Shown: positions 43,301 through 51,639, counted from the first letter of the stretch. The stretch is 61,358 nucleotides of DNA from Streptomyces bambusae (GCF_020532645.1 NZ_JAJAUZ010000046.1:1-61358), one strand, 5' to 3'. Numbers and translations: made by a program. The notes: generated from the letters alone by a model not told the origin.

Positions 43301-44217
43301 AACAGCTCCAACGGGCGACGACGGACGCCCTCGCCGACCTGTGGGACAAGGTCACCCGCCCGGTCCTCGACGCCCTCGGCCTGGGCGAGCCCCCGGCCGA
43401 CCGCCTGCCACCCCGGCTGTGGTGGATACCGACGTCCCGGTTCACCTGGCTCCCGCTGCACGCGGCAGGCCGCCACCCGGCGGGACCTTCCGTCCTCGAC
43501 CGCTGCGTGTCCTCGTACGCGCCCAGCCTGCACGCCCTGCAACGGGCGCGTCGCCAGGACCCGGCCCGCCGGTCCCGTTCCGAGGGCCTCCTCGTCGTGG
43601 CCATGCCCGAAACCCCGGGCAGTCCCGCCCCGGACCTCCCCGAGGCCGGCCGGGAAGCCGAGCACCTGCGGCGCCGTTTCCCCCACGCCCGGCTCCTCGG
43701 CACCTGCACGGGCTCCCACGGCCCGGCGACACCCGCCACCGTCCTGGCCGGCCTGAACACGCACGACGTGGTCCACTTCGCCTGTCACACCCAGGACGAC
43801 CGGCTCTTCCCGCTGCGCACCCGGCTGCTGGTCGAGCCGTCCCCGGCCGGCGGTGAACCCGTCGCGCTGACCGTGGCCGACATCGCAGCCCTGCGCCCTG
43901 ACAGCGGCCGCCTGGCGTTCCTTTCGGCCTGCTCCACGGCCCGCCCGTCCCACACCGCCCTCACCGACGAAGGCCTCGACCTGGCCGCAGCCTTCCAGTA
44001 CGCCGGCTTCCCCCACGTCATCGCCACCCTCTGGCGCGTCGGCGACACCCAGGCGGCGGACTTCACCGCCCACGCCTACGCCACCCTGGCCCCGCCCCCC
44101 GGCGCCCTCGCCCCGTCCCTGGCCCCCTACGCCGTCCACCGGGCCACCCACGCCTTGCGCGCCGCCCACCCCACGGCACCGCTCAGCTGGGCGGCGCACA
44201 TCCACGTGGGCCCGTGA
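40321..44217 (+). CDS. TPR-CHAT caspase-like protease
   Basis: 1298 aa from GTG 40321 (GGAGGAG just upstream; ATG 40309 would use up that site). Residues 1 to about 900 are helical repeats of TPR/solenoid type: repeated A-x-x-x-A-V-x-x-R-R-x-A and E-A-I-x-L-A-E-x-x-x-x-x-L-P, with frequent H-x-R-x-G-(S/R) turns (for example K-R-H-E-R-T-G-S, L-R-H-E-R-T-G-S). The C-terminal 330 residues form a CHAT domain: V-V-H-F-A-C-H (His1156) and F-L-S-A-C-S-T (Cys1204) give the caspase-type dyad, followed by G-L-D-L-A-A-A-F-Q-Y-A-G and T-L-W-R-V-G-D, also typical. It should be a Cys protease held inactive by its solenoid. Third gene of the operon, followed by a strong hairpin. Confidence 0.88.
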   Translation: MSGPSRDELLSGIRLRLHHYEQWKVPEDILDPDLAATCRRLLVLLGSPTADVEAVDAVAHVHWYRALLQPDPPASPDARQAGVLFAALLRVAPERLPDELRAAAERGRQVVLTPDEALAGAYQAVEAAVREADAERLVPWTEVLERSAADPDTDPVHRYSFAAALCVIHHTRYDLTGNPGSLDRAVSWGRSAEHSAPDADPRLAGNRLMLVHALVKRHERTGSESDLTEAIHHTRLSLDAVEAEEQDPQKQLKMLGDLLLRAHRLRPDAAAVAEAVDIRRRLHRRSPTAQTLGALRDALLHSPASDSELASVVLELLDLTPPGAPGERNRLLDAALLFAPSARRTPPPGFHQRLEERITAALHASPVAGQRAELRFILALVLVHRFVETGTERHLTEARELVRDLPEPVTDAGPLLAALAGLRVVLHAWAQTDGAGDGMADCADGLLARFELTGRPEHLDAALATLARLERCDLRGETRTRHLRSRSRALESRYRLRNDPADLAEAIALAETCVAELPGPDHTEAAVLLQHLARLLLLRHGRTDDPSDATRAVSCMRAALAHAAPGVRPKAVGGLARALLAAAPSAGDEHLAEAIGLLEEEVADRPASAATDHVHTLALALLLRHERTGSAQDVFRLVSLLERHRARSTAEGPDLLLQHARLLATRLLNRMAPGEADPTRSETSTAAAPPAPLPEDESGAAVQAAGLRCQLRYQETKDPADLERAIAHSRSAATDPSGRREALLCLACQLVLLSEAEQVGPDHRSAAAEEAVAVLRSLRPQPPGDHPVPDDLTIHLAHALAAHHRAAASTASRDEAATLFAELARDTAYTPNERVPWARRAGLLLAAAGAWPAAADLLELAVDLRLRAVAALAGIDDRQIELAEDAAVIGEAAACALELQDVERALAILERGRHPLMTTSDGTPADLSAVAADGPVVVLTVSRFRCDAILLTRTGPNVLPLPDVDVGTLAGWVAVTHLTPPGDSIGSASLGTRQQLQRATTDALADLWDKVTRPVLDALGLGEPPADRLPPRLWWIPTSRFTWLPLHAAGRHPAGPSVLDRCVSSYAPSLHALQRARRQDPARRSRSEGLLVVAMPETPGSPAPDLPEAGREAEHLRRRFPHARLLGTCTGSHGPATPATVLAGLNTHDVVHFACHTQDDRLFPLRTRLLVEPSPAGGEPVALTVADIAALRPDSGRLAFLSACSTARPSHTALTDEGLDLAAAFQYAGFPHVIATLWRVGDTQAADFTAHAYATLAPPPGALAPSLAPYAVHRATHALRAAHPTAPLSWAAHIHVGP

Positions 44218-44246
44218 TGAAGCAGCGCCGCAAGGGCAAAAGAAAA

Positions 44247-44270
44247 GGCAAGGAGAGCCGTCTCCTTGCC
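44247..44270 (+). terminator. strong hairpin ending the CHAT operon
   Basis: GGCAAGGAGA, loop GCCG, TCTCCTTGCC: a 10-bp perfect stem 29 bases after the stop codon. An A-rich patch precedes it (AAAAGAAAAGG), and no T-run follows on this strand. Confidence 0.8.
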
Positions 44271-44293
44271 GCTCTCAACTTATAGCGCAGTGG

Positions 44294-44313
44294 GGGGCTT
44301 GCCGCAAGGGCCC
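44294..44313 (+). promoter_or_regulatory. rifamycin-associated element (RAE) upstream of rph
   Basis: GGGGCTTGCCGCAAGGGCCC, a near-palindrome in the spacer before the rifamycin phosphotransferase gene. It closely matches the 19-bp RAE known upstream of rifamycin-inactivating genes in actinobacteria, which mediates induction by rifamycins. It lies 68 bases before the GTG start. Confidence 0.75.
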
Positions 44314-44380
44314 GGGGGTGGCGGAGAATCCTCGGGCCAGGTGATGGAGCGAGGGCCGGTCGGCCCCGGAGGGATGTGCG

Positions 44381-47005
44381 GTGACTGAGCGGTACGTGGT
44401 GGATCTTCGTGAGGCCGGGACGGCGGGGGTTGCGGAAGTCGGGGGCAAGGGTGCGCAGTTGGGCGGGCTGGCCGGGATCGACGGGGTCCGGGTGCCGGGG
44501 GGTTTCTGTGTGACCACGGGGGCGTTCCGGCGGGTCGTGGCGCAGGCGCCGGAGGTCGGCGTGCGGCTCGGCGAGCTGGCGCGGGTTGCCGCTGACGACC
44601 GGGAGGGGATCCGTACGGCCAGTGCGCGGGTCCGGGAAGCCGTCGAAGGGATCGCCGTCCCCGGCGACCTCGCGGCGGAGATCACCGCCGCGGTCGCCCG
44701 GCACGGCGAGGACGTCGCCTACGCCGTCCGGTCCAGCGCGACCGCCGAGGACCTGCCCACGGCCTCGTTCGCCGGGCAGCAGGACACGTACCTCAACGTC
44801 ATCGGGCCGGCGGAGGTGCTCCGGCACGTCAGCCGCTGCTGGGCCTCACTGTTCACCGAGCGGGCGGTGACCTACCGCCGCCGCAACGGCATCGACGACC
44901 GGGCGGTCCACATGGCCGTGGTCGTGCAGGAGATGGTGTTCCCGCACGCGTCGGGCATCCTGTTCACCGCCGACCCCGTCACCGGAAACCGCCGGACCGC
45001 CACCGTGGACGCCGGCTTCGGTCTCGGCGAGGCCCTGGTCTCCGGGCTGGTGAACCCCGACGTGTTCGCCGTCCGGGACGGCGAGGTCGTCGCCCGGACG
45101 ATCGCCGCCAAGCAGCGGGCCGTGGAGGCACTGCCGGAGGGCGGCACGCGCGAGGTCGCGATCGCCGAGGGGCGGCAGGAGCAGCCGGCACTGACGGACG
45201 AACAGGCCGTACAGCTGGTGCAGTTGGGGCGGACCGTCGAGGCGCACTTCGGGCGCCCGCAGGACATCGAATGGTGCCTGTCCGACGACGGCTTCCGGAT
45301 CGTCCAGAGCCGGCCGATCACGACGCTCTTCCCGGTCCCCGAGGCCCCCGACCGGGAGAACCGCGTCTACGTCTCCGTCGGGCACGGCCAGATGATGACC
45401 GACGCCATGAAGCCGCTCGGCTGTTCGATGTGGCAGCAGACGGCCATGGTGCCGATGCAGGAGGCCGGCGGGCGGCTGTTCGTGGACGTCACTCCGCGGC
45501 TGGCCTCGCCCGTGACCCGCGAGGGCATGCTCGACGCGCTGGGGAAGGGCGATCCGCTGATCAGGGACGCGCTGGAGACCGTCCTCGACCGCGGGGACTT
45601 CCTGCAGCTGCTCCCCGAGGCCGGTCCCGCGGCCACGGCCGGTCCCGCCGCTCCGCAGCCCGGGGCCGCGGCACCCGCGCCCGCCCCCCTGGCGACCGAC
45701 CCCGCGATCGTCACCGGGCTGATCGAGCGCAGCCGTGCCTCCGTCGCCGCCCTGGAACGGGACATCCGTACGAAGTCCGGACCCGCACTGTTCGACTTCC
45801 TGCGGGAGGCCTTCGCGGAGCACAAGCGGGTCCTCGGCGATCCGCTCAGCATGCAGGCGATCATGGCCGGGATGGACGCCACCTGGTGGCTCAACGAGCA
45901 ACTCCTCGCGTGGCTCGGCGAGAAGAACGCGGCCGACACGCTCACCCTGTCCGCCCCCGACAACATCACCTCGGAGATGGGCCTGGCGCTGCTCGACGTC
46001 GCGGACGTGATCCGCCGCCACCCGGACGTGGTCGCGTTCCTGGAAGGTGCCGGGGACGACGACTTCCTCGACGCGCTGCCGAAGTTCCCCGGCGGCACCG
46101 AGGCGCGCGACGCCATCGAGGCCTACCTCGACCGGTACGGCATCCGCTGCGTCGGCGAGATCGACATCACCAGGCCCCGCTGGCGCGAGCGCCCCGGCAC
46201 CCTCGTGCCGGTCATCCTCGACAACGTACGGAACTTCGAACCGGGCGCTGCAGCACGGCGGTTCGAGCAGGGGCGGCAGAAGGCCGAGCAGAAGGAGCGG
46301 GACGTCCTGGCGCGGCTGCGCGCCCTGCCGGACGGGGAGCGGAAGGCCGACGAGACCAAGCGGATGATCGACCGGGTCCGCACCTTCATCGGGTACCGCG
46401 AGTACCCCAAGTACGGCATCATCGCCCGCTACTTCGCCTACCGGCAGGCCCTGCTGGCGGAGGCCGAACGCCTGGTGCAGGCCGGCGTGCTGCGCGAGCG
46501 GGAGGACGCCTTCTACCTCACGTTCGACGAGCTGGACGAGGCCGTGCGCGAGCAGCGGGTGGACGACGGGCTGATCGAGGGGCGCAAGGAGGCGTTCCGG
46601 TCGTACGAGTCGCTCACCCCGCCGCGCGTCCTCACCTCGGACGGCGAGGTGCTCAACGGGGCGTACCGGCGCGACGACGTGCCGGCCGGCGCCCTGGTCG
46701 GCCTGCCGGTCTCCGCGGGGACCGTCGAAGGGCGGGCGCGCGTCATCCTCGACATGGCGGACGCCGACCTGGAGGACGGCGACATCCTGGTCACCGCCTT
46801 CACCGACCCCAGCTGGTCGCCGTTGTTCGTCGGCATCGCGGGCCTGGTGACCGAGGTCGGCGGCCTGATGACGCACGGCGCGGTGATCGCCCGCGAGTAC
46901 GGCCTCCCGGCGGTCGTCGGCGTGGACGGCGCCACCCGCCGGATCCGCGACGGACAGCGGATCCGGATCCACGGGACCGACGGGTACGTCGAACTGCTGT
47001 CCTGA
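44381..47005 (+). CDS. rph: rifamycin-inactivating phosphotransferase
   Basis: 874 aa, the usual Rph length. The N-terminal ATP-binding domain (1-325) starts V-G-G-K-G-A-Q-L-G-G-L and has Y-A-V-R-S-S-A-T-A-E-D-L and the R-P-I-T-T segment. The middle rifamycin-binding domain follows after a Pro/Ala linker (around 415-450) that is rather long. The C-terminal swivelling domain has G-G-L-M-T-H-G-A-V-I-A-R-E-Y-G, whose His relays phosphate to the drug. It inactivates rifamycins by phosphorylating the C21 hydroxyl, releasing AMP and phosphate from ATP. GTG start with GGAGGG 7 bases upstream. The upstream RAE supports this over PEP synthase. Confidence 0.92.
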   Translation: MTERYVVDLREAGTAGVAEVGGKGAQLGGLAGIDGVRVPGGFCVTTGAFRRVVAQAPEVGVRLGELARVAADDREGIRTASARVREAVEGIAVPGDLAAEITAAVARHGEDVAYAVRSSATAEDLPTASFAGQQDTYLNVIGPAEVLRHVSRCWASLFTERAVTYRRRNGIDDRAVHMAVVVQEMVFPHASGILFTADPVTGNRRTATVDAGFGLGEALVSGLVNPDVFAVRDGEVVARTIAAKQRAVEALPEGGTREVAIAEGRQEQPALTDEQAVQLVQLGRTVEAHFGRPQDIEWCLSDDGFRIVQSRPITTLFPVPEAPDRENRVYVSVGHGQMMTDAMKPLGCSMWQQTAMVPMQEAGGRLFVDVTPRLASPVTREGMLDALGKGDPLIRDALETVLDRGDFLQLLPEAGPAATAGPAAPQPGAAAPAPAPLATDPAIVTGLIERSRASVAALERDIRTKSGPALFDFLREAFAEHKRVLGDPLSMQAIMAGMDATWWLNEQLLAWLGEKNAADTLTLSAPDNITSEMGLALLDVADVIRRHPDVVAFLEGAGDDDFLDALPKFPGGTEARDAIEAYLDRYGIRCVGEIDITRPRWRERPGTLVPVILDNVRNFEPGAAARRFEQGRQKAEQKERDVLARLRALPDGERKADETKRMIDRVRTFIGYREYPKYGIIARYFAYRQALLAEAERLVQAGVLREREDAFYLTFDELDEAVREQRVDDGLIEGRKEAFRSYESLTPPRVLTSDGEVLNGAYRRDDVPAGALVGLPVSAGTVEGRARVILDMADADLEDGDILVTAFTDPSWSPLFVGIAGLVTEVGGLMTHGAVIAREYGLPAVVGVDGATRRIRDGQRIRIHGTDGYVELLS

Positions 47006-47129
47006 CGGCGGCGGGTGGTGGGCCGCGGGCGGCGGGAGCGGGGGCGGTGCGGTTTCCGCGACCGCTCCCGCCGTCCGGGCGGCGGCGATACCGTGGGAGG
47101 ACACGCCCGTCCTGCCCCCGGAGCCCTCG

Positions 47130-47363
47130 ATGAGCGCACAGCCGGCCCCCGCCGCCACCGCCCGGCACCAGCTGGACCCCGCCGCCGCCGACGGCCTGCG
47201 TGCGTTCGCGGCCAAGACCCGGGCCGACGCGGACCGCTTCGCCGCCGTCCTGGAGGACATCGCCGCCAACGGCCTCCCGCCCGCCGAGGACTGCACCCCC
47301 TGGGAGGTCCTCCGCGAATCCCACCTGACCCGCCTCGTCGCCGACCGCCCCACCCCCGCCTGA
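47130..47363 (+). CDS. small helical protein of unknown function
   Basis: 77 aa. Ala-rich start, then R-A-F-A-A-K-T-R-A-D-A-D-R-F-A-A-V-L-E-D-I-A-A-N-G and C-T-P-W-E-V-L-R-E-S-H-L-T-R-L. The last part resembles small AbrB/antitoxin-like or DNA-binding helices, but without a partner toxin. Start ATG with GGAG 6 bases upstream. Family unknown. Confidence 0.65.
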   Translation: MSAQPAPAATARHQLDPAAADGLRAFAAKTRADADRFAAVLEDIAANGLPPAEDCTPWEVLRESHLTRLVADRPTPA

Positions 47364-47557
47364 GTCCGTCCCCTCCCGCCGGGCGGAGCGGAGATCCGCG
47401 GACCGCGCCGGCGCCGGCGGAGCCGACCGGCATCGGAGTGGCCCGTGGCCGCCTCACGGGCGTGGCTCGCGCGGCGTCCGGGACCGCTGCCTAGGGTCTG
47501 CGGGGAGCAGACCGGCACGACGGGTGGCCGGCGCCGCGCGGAAGAGGCGGGTGGATC

Positions 47558-48484
47558 GTGGAACGCCGGACGAGCGGACCGTCACGACGGCGCGAGCCGC
47601 GCCTGAAGCACCGCCGCTTCGGGGCCTTCGCTGCGCTGCTGCTCCTCTGCGCGGTCACCGCGCCCGCCGTGGACGCCGCCGAGCGGGACGACGTACGCCC
47701 GCCGGCGCGCGCGTCCGTGCTCTACGTGTCCGACTACGGCAACAACCGCGTCGTGACCCTGCCGCTGGGCCGCGGCTCCCAGGGCCTGCTGCCCGCAGAC
47801 GGCCTGGTGCGCCCGACCGGACTGGCATGGGACCGGGCGGGGCGGCTCTACGTCGCCGACACCGGCAACAACCGCGTGGTACGGCTGCGCCCGGACGGGA
47901 GCGGGCAGAGCACGGTCGCGACCGACGGGCTGTCGCGCCCCCTCGGCCTCGCCGTGGACGCCGCCGGGAACCTCTACGTCGCCGACAGCTTCAACGACCG
48001 CGTCGTGAAGGTCGCCGCCGACGGGAGCGGGCAGACCACCGTCCCGACCGCCGGGCTGCTGCACCCCTGGGGCCTGGCCCTGGCGCCCGGCGGGGACCTC
48101 TACGTGTCCGACTTCGTCAACGACCGCGTCGTCAGGGTGCCGGCCGACGGCGGCGGGCAGACCACCGTCCCCCTCACCGGTCTCTCCCAGCCGACCGGGC
48201 TGGCCCTGAGCGCCGCCGGCGACCTCTACGTGTCCGACAGCGGCAACGACCGCGTCGTGCGGATCGCCGCCCGGACCGGCCGCCAGAGCACCGTCCCCTT
48301 CACGGGCCTGAGCAGTCCCCTCGGCCTCGCCCTCGACCAGTACGGCACGCTCTTCGTCGCCGACGCCTTCAACAACCGGGTCCTGCGCCTCCCGCCGGGC
48401 GCACCCCAGTCCACCGTGGACTCCACCGGCCTCAACACCCCCACCGGCCTCACCCTCCCGCCCCGCACCGCCCGGGTCGCGTAG
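47558..48484 (+). CDS. secreted NHL-repeat beta-propeller protein
   Basis: 308 aa. The Arg-rich start and hydrophobic stretch F-A-A-L-L-L-L-C-A-V-T-A-P (about 24-38) act as signal peptide or anchor. The rest is six NHL blades of about 43 residues, each with the pattern G-L-A-x-D-x-x-G-x-L-Y-V-A-D-x-x-N-(N/D)-R-V-V. These match PknD-type sensor propellers. No catalytic motif. Repeats are also very similar at DNA level, which suggests recent internal duplication. GTG start at 47558. Confidence 0.85.
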   Translation: MERRTSGPSRRREPRLKHRRFGAFAALLLLCAVTAPAVDAAERDDVRPPARASVLYVSDYGNNRVVTLPLGRGSQGLLPADGLVRPTGLAWDRAGRLYVADTGNNRVVRLRPDGSGQSTVATDGLSRPLGLAVDAAGNLYVADSFNDRVVKVAADGSGQTTVPTAGLLHPWGLALAPGGDLYVSDFVNDRVVRVPADGGGQTTVPLTGLSQPTGLALSAAGDLYVSDSGNDRVVRIAARTGRQSTVPFTGLSSPLGLALDQYGTLFVADAFNNRVLRLPPGAPQSTVDSTGLNTPTGLTLPPRTARVA

Positions 48485-48563
48485 CCCCGTCGGTGTCGGC
48501 CCGGTGCCCGAGTGGGCCGGGCCGGGCGCCAACTGCGCGGGCGGGGCTGCGAGGATGGGCACG

Positions 48564-48884
48564 GTGAAGACTTCCGAAGACACCTCCGAGAACACCCCGC
48601 CCCCGCCCCCGGCACCGGACGCCGCCGAGAAGCCCGGATGGGACGTGGTCCTCGGCCTGTTCGGAGCAGCGTGCGCCGTGCTCCGCTATGGGAGTGCCTG
48701 GTCGTGGTGGGCCCTGCTGTGGGTGCCGCTGATGGCCGTCGGCGTCGGCGCCACCGTGTACGAGTGGCGGCTGCTGGCCCGTGGCCGCCGGCGGATGGGC
48801 GGGCCCGTTGCCTGGCTGCTCCTGGTCCTCGCGCACGCCGGGCTCGCCGTGGCCGTCATACGCCTCTGGCAGGCGGAGGCGTGA
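48564..48884 (+). CDS. small membrane protein of unknown function
   Basis: 106 aa. A Pro-rich acidic head (S-E-D-T-S-E-N-T-P-P-P-P-P) and three helices (W-D-V-V-L-G-L-F-G-A-A-C-A-V-L; W-W-A-L-L-W-V-P-L-M-A-V-G-V-G; V-A-W-L-L-L-V-L-A-H-A-G-L-A-V). GTG 48564 has GAGGA 8-9 bases upstream; ATG 48555 is the alternative. Family unknown. Confidence 0.65.
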   Translation: MKTSEDTSENTPPPPPAPDAAEKPGWDVVLGLFGAACAVLRYGSAWSWWALLWVPLMAVGVGATVYEWRLLARGRRRMGGPVAWLLLVLAHAGLAVAVIRLWQAEA

Positions 48885-48899
48885 CACCCGCCGGCCGGG

Positions 48900-49847
48900 T
48901 CAGGCGGGCGTGCCCGTCAACCGCTTCGGAGGGCGGCCGCCGGCCGGTTCCCTCACGGAGCCGGCCGTCCGGTGGGCGCGTTCGATGGCCTGGCCCCAGT
49001 ACGTGCCGGCGACCATCAGGGCGGCGCCCAGGGCGGCCGCGAGGGTGAGGTGTTCGCCGGCCAGGCCGATGCCGATGGCCGCCGCCCAGACCGGCTCGGT
49101 GCCCAGGAGGAGGCTGGCGCGTCCGGGGGAGGTGCGCTGGATGGCCCAGGTCTGGGCGAGGAACGCGAACACGCTGCAGAACAGGGCCAGATAGACCAGT
49201 TGGCCCCATGTGCCGGCCGACGCGTGGGCCAGCGTCGGCAGGCCGCCGGCGGCGGGCACCGCGCACAGCACCGCCCCGACGGCCATCTGCACCGACGTCA
49301 GCTGCAGCGCCCGCAGCGAACGGCCCGCGGTGAGCCGTCCCACGAGCACCACGTGCCCGGCCCGGACCACGGCCGCCGCCAGGATCAGCGCATCGCCCGT
49401 TCCCGGCGCCCGCAGCCCGTGGCCGGCGGTCAGCAGGGCGACCGCCGCGACGCACATCCCCGCGGCGAGGTAGAAGCGCGGCGGTACCCCGCCCCGGCCG
49501 CCCGTCCGGTCCAGCAGCGGAGTGATCACCAGGGTCAGGCTGATCAGCAGCCCCGCGTTCGCCGCGCTGGTCCGTGCCACGCCGTACGTCTCCAGCACCA
49601 GCACCGCGGCCTGGGTCACGCCCAGCACCGACCCGACCCGCACCTCCTCCCGCGTCCACCGCTCGCGCCCCCGCCGGGCCGCCGCCAGCACCGGCGGGAC
49701 CATCGCCAGCGCGGAGATCAGGTAGCGGGCGAAGAGCACCACCAGTACGGGAAGAGCGTCGGTGGCGGACTTCGCCGTGAGGTAGCTGGAACCCCAGACG
49801 AGGGCGACGAGCAGCAGCACCAGATCGGTGCGACGAGTATCGGGCAT
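48900..49847 (-). CDS. EamA/DMT-family transporter
   Basis: 315 aa from ATG 49847. Ten membrane helices in two EamA repeats, starting D-L-V-L-L-L-V-A-L-V-W-G-S-S-Y-L-T-A-K; each repeat opens with W-G-S-S-type motifs and the second ends with L-L-G-T-E-P-V-W-A-A-A-I. Probably exports amino acids or metabolites. Divergent from a LysR gene with a 94-base spacer, the usual arrangement for a regulated exporter. Confidence 0.85.
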   Translation of the reverse strand: MPDTRRTDLVLLLVALVWGSSYLTAKSATDALPVLVVLFARYLISALAMVPPVLAAARRGRERWTREEVRVGSVLGVTQAAVLVLETYGVARTSAANAGLLISLTLVITPLLDRTGGRGGVPPRFYLAAGMCVAAVALLTAGHGLRAPGTGDALILAAAVVRAGHVVLVGRLTAGRSLRALQLTSVQMAVGAVLCAVPAAGGLPTLAHASAGTWGQLVYLALFCSVFAFLAQTWAIQRTSPGRASLLLGTEPVWAAAIGIGLAGEHLTLAAALGAALMVAGTYWGQAIERAHRTAGSVREPAGGRPPKRLTGTPA

Positions 49848-49906
49848 GCGGTCCACCGTGCCGGACCAGCACATTGAAGCCAAGAACCAACTTCTCAAAG
49901 GATCTT

Positions 49907-49935
49907 TTAGCAGCGCTACAACATACGCCTATACT
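49907..49935 (+). promoter_or_regulatory. promoter of the LysR gene, predicting a leaderless transcript
   Basis: TTAGCA (49907) and TATACT (49930-49935) with a 17-base spacer. The ATG at 49942 lies only 7 bases after the -10 element, so the transcript would begin at or next to the start codon. TTGA at 49874 and TCAA at 49894, part of TTGAAG/CTTCTCAA, could be a LysR site. Confidence 0.6.
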
Positions 49936-49941
49936 GCGCCG

Positions 49942-50841
49942 ATGGACGAGAGGCAGCTGAGGGTCCTGCGGGAGCTGGGCGAACTGGGCAGCGTCACGGC
50001 GGCCGCCGAGGCGCTGCGGGTCACCCCCTCGGCGATCTCCCAGCAGCTGCGCCTGCTGCAGCGCGCCATCCCCGTGCCGCTGACCGAGCGCGACGGCCGG
50101 CGGCTGGTGCTCACCCCGGCGGGGCGGGCGCTCGCCGGGGCCGCGGTCGAGGTCGAGACCGCACTGGCCCGGGCCCGCCGCAGCATCGACGAGTTCCTCG
50201 GCGAGAGCGGCGGCCCGGTCTCGGTGGCCGCCTTCCACAGCGCCGCCGCGACCTTCGGCCCCCGCCTGCTGACCGCGCTCACCGGACCCGGCGCACCCCG
50301 CCTCGCACTCGCCGACGAGGACGTCGCCCAGGCCGACTTCCCGCGCCTGACCCGCTCGTACGACATCGTCCTCGCGCACCGGCTCGACCACGCGCCGCCC
50401 TGGCCTCCGTCCGTGACGGTGACGCCCCTACTGTACGAGCCCCTGGACGTCGCCCTGCCCGCCGGGCACCCCCTGGCCGCCACGGCGGAACTGACGGCAG
50501 CCGACGTCGCCGACGAGCCGTGGATCACCACCCACGACGGGTTCCCGCTGATGGCGACCATCGAGGCGATCGCCGCCACGGCCGGCCGGCGCCTGCGACT
50601 GGCGCACCGCATCAACGAGTTCACGGTCGCCGCCGAACTCGTCGCCGCCGGCGGCGGGATCGCACTGATGCCCCGCTGGACCGCCCGCCGCCACCCCCAC
50701 GTGGTGCTGCGGCCCCTGACCGGCGTGCACGCGCGGCGCCACATCGACGCGCTCCACCGGCCCGAACGCACCGCCCGCACGGCCGTGCAGACCGTCCTCA
50801 CCCGCCTCCAGAGCGCCGCCGCGGAGATCAGGAGCCCGTAG
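49942..50841 (+). CDS. LysR-family transcriptional regulator
   Basis: 299 aa. N-terminal winged helix M-D-E-R-Q-L-R-V-L-R-E-L, A-A-A-E-A-L-R-V-T-P-S-A-I-S-Q-Q-L-R-L-L-Q (about 18-40), then the periplasmic-binding-like effector domain (G-P-V-S-V-A-A-F-H-S-A-A). Start ATG 49942; no ribosome binding site, which fits the leaderless promoter. Likely controls itself and the EamA transporter. Confidence 0.88.
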   Translation: MDERQLRVLRELGELGSVTAAAEALRVTPSAISQQLRLLQRAIPVPLTERDGRRLVLTPAGRALAGAAVEVETALARARRSIDEFLGESGGPVSVAAFHSAAATFGPRLLTALTGPGAPRLALADEDVAQADFPRLTRSYDIVLAHRLDHAPPWPPSVTVTPLLYEPLDVALPAGHPLAATAELTAADVADEPWITTHDGFPLMATIEAIAATAGRRLRLAHRINEFTVAAELVAAGGGIALMPRWTARRHPHVVLRPLTGVHARRHIDALHRPERTARTAVQTVLTRLQSAAAEIRSP

Positions 50842-50898
50842 TGAGCCACTAGTGCCCGCCCCGCCCCAACGGGCAAGGCGGGCACCGGAGTCCGCACC

Positions 50899-51639
50899 TC
50901 AGGCGGTACAGCGGATCATGGTCAGCGGACGGTTCGCCGCATAGTCCGCCCAGTACTCCGCGCCGAACTCCTGCACACCGGCGTCCGACACGTCCAGCCG
51001 GACCCATTCGACCGCCGAGAACCCGGCCGCCGTCAGCGTCTTCTCGTACGTCTCCCTCGACGGCACGGTGGCCTCGAAGGAAACCGGCGGATCCAGCAGG
51101 GCGGTGAGCCGGATCCCCCGGCCTATCTCGTTGTCCTTGCCGGTCGACTCGCACAGGAACCCGTACTTGGACAGCGACGGGCCGGTGAAGTCGAAGTCCG
51201 GGCTCTGCACGAAGAGGCAGAACGAGCCGCCCGGCTTGAGGCTGCGCCGGATGTTGTGCATCATCCGCTCGATCTCGGCCACGTCGTTCGCGTAGTTGAA
51301 CGCCTGGACCGCCACCGCGACGTCGAACGGCTCGTCGAAGGTGCGCAGCGTGGCGGTGTCGGCGACCTCGTAGTCGATGCCGAGCGGCTCCGCCTGCTCC
51401 AGGGCGGCGGCCGCGTCGACCATCGCGCCGGAGATGTCGAAACCGAGCACGCGGGACGCGCCGCGGCGCTTCAACTCGCGGCTGTAGAAGCCGGTTCCGC
51501 ATGCGATGTCCAGCACTGACCTGCCCGTGACGTCGCCGACCAGGGCGAGGAAGCCCGGCACCTCGGCGTAGCGGATGACGGGCAGGGTCTTGAAGCCTTC
51601 GAAAGCTTCACCGATGCCGTCGTACAACTGACCACTCAT
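50899..51639 (-). CDS. class I SAM-dependent methyltransferase
   Basis: 246 aa. Motif I V-L-D-I-A-C-G-T-G-F-Y-S (about 42-53), then G-F-D-I-S-G-A-M-V and F-D-V-A-V-A-V-Q-A-F-N-Y-A, L-K-P-G-G-S-F-C. The opening Y-D-G-I-G-E-A-F-E-G-F-K resembles small-molecule methyltransferases of the UbiE/toxoflavin type. Substrate unknown. Start ATG 51639 with GAGGGGAA upstream. Confidence 0.85.
   Translation of the reverse strand: MSGQLYDGIGEAFEGFKTLPVIRYAEVPGFLALVGDVTGRSVLDIACGTGFYSRELKRRGASRVLGFDISGAMVDAAAALEQAEPLGIDYEVADTATLRTFDEPFDVAVAVQAFNYANDVAEIERMMHNIRRSLKPGGSFCLFVQSPDFDFTGPSLSKYGFLCESTGKDNEIGRGIRLTALLDPPVSFEATVPSRETYEKTLTAAGFSAVEWVRLDVSDAGVQEFGAEYWADYAANRPLTMIRCTA

Noticed and set aside
44381..47005. 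Phosphoenolpyruvate synthase
   Set aside because: Domain order and the upstream RAE fit rifamycin phosphotransferase better.
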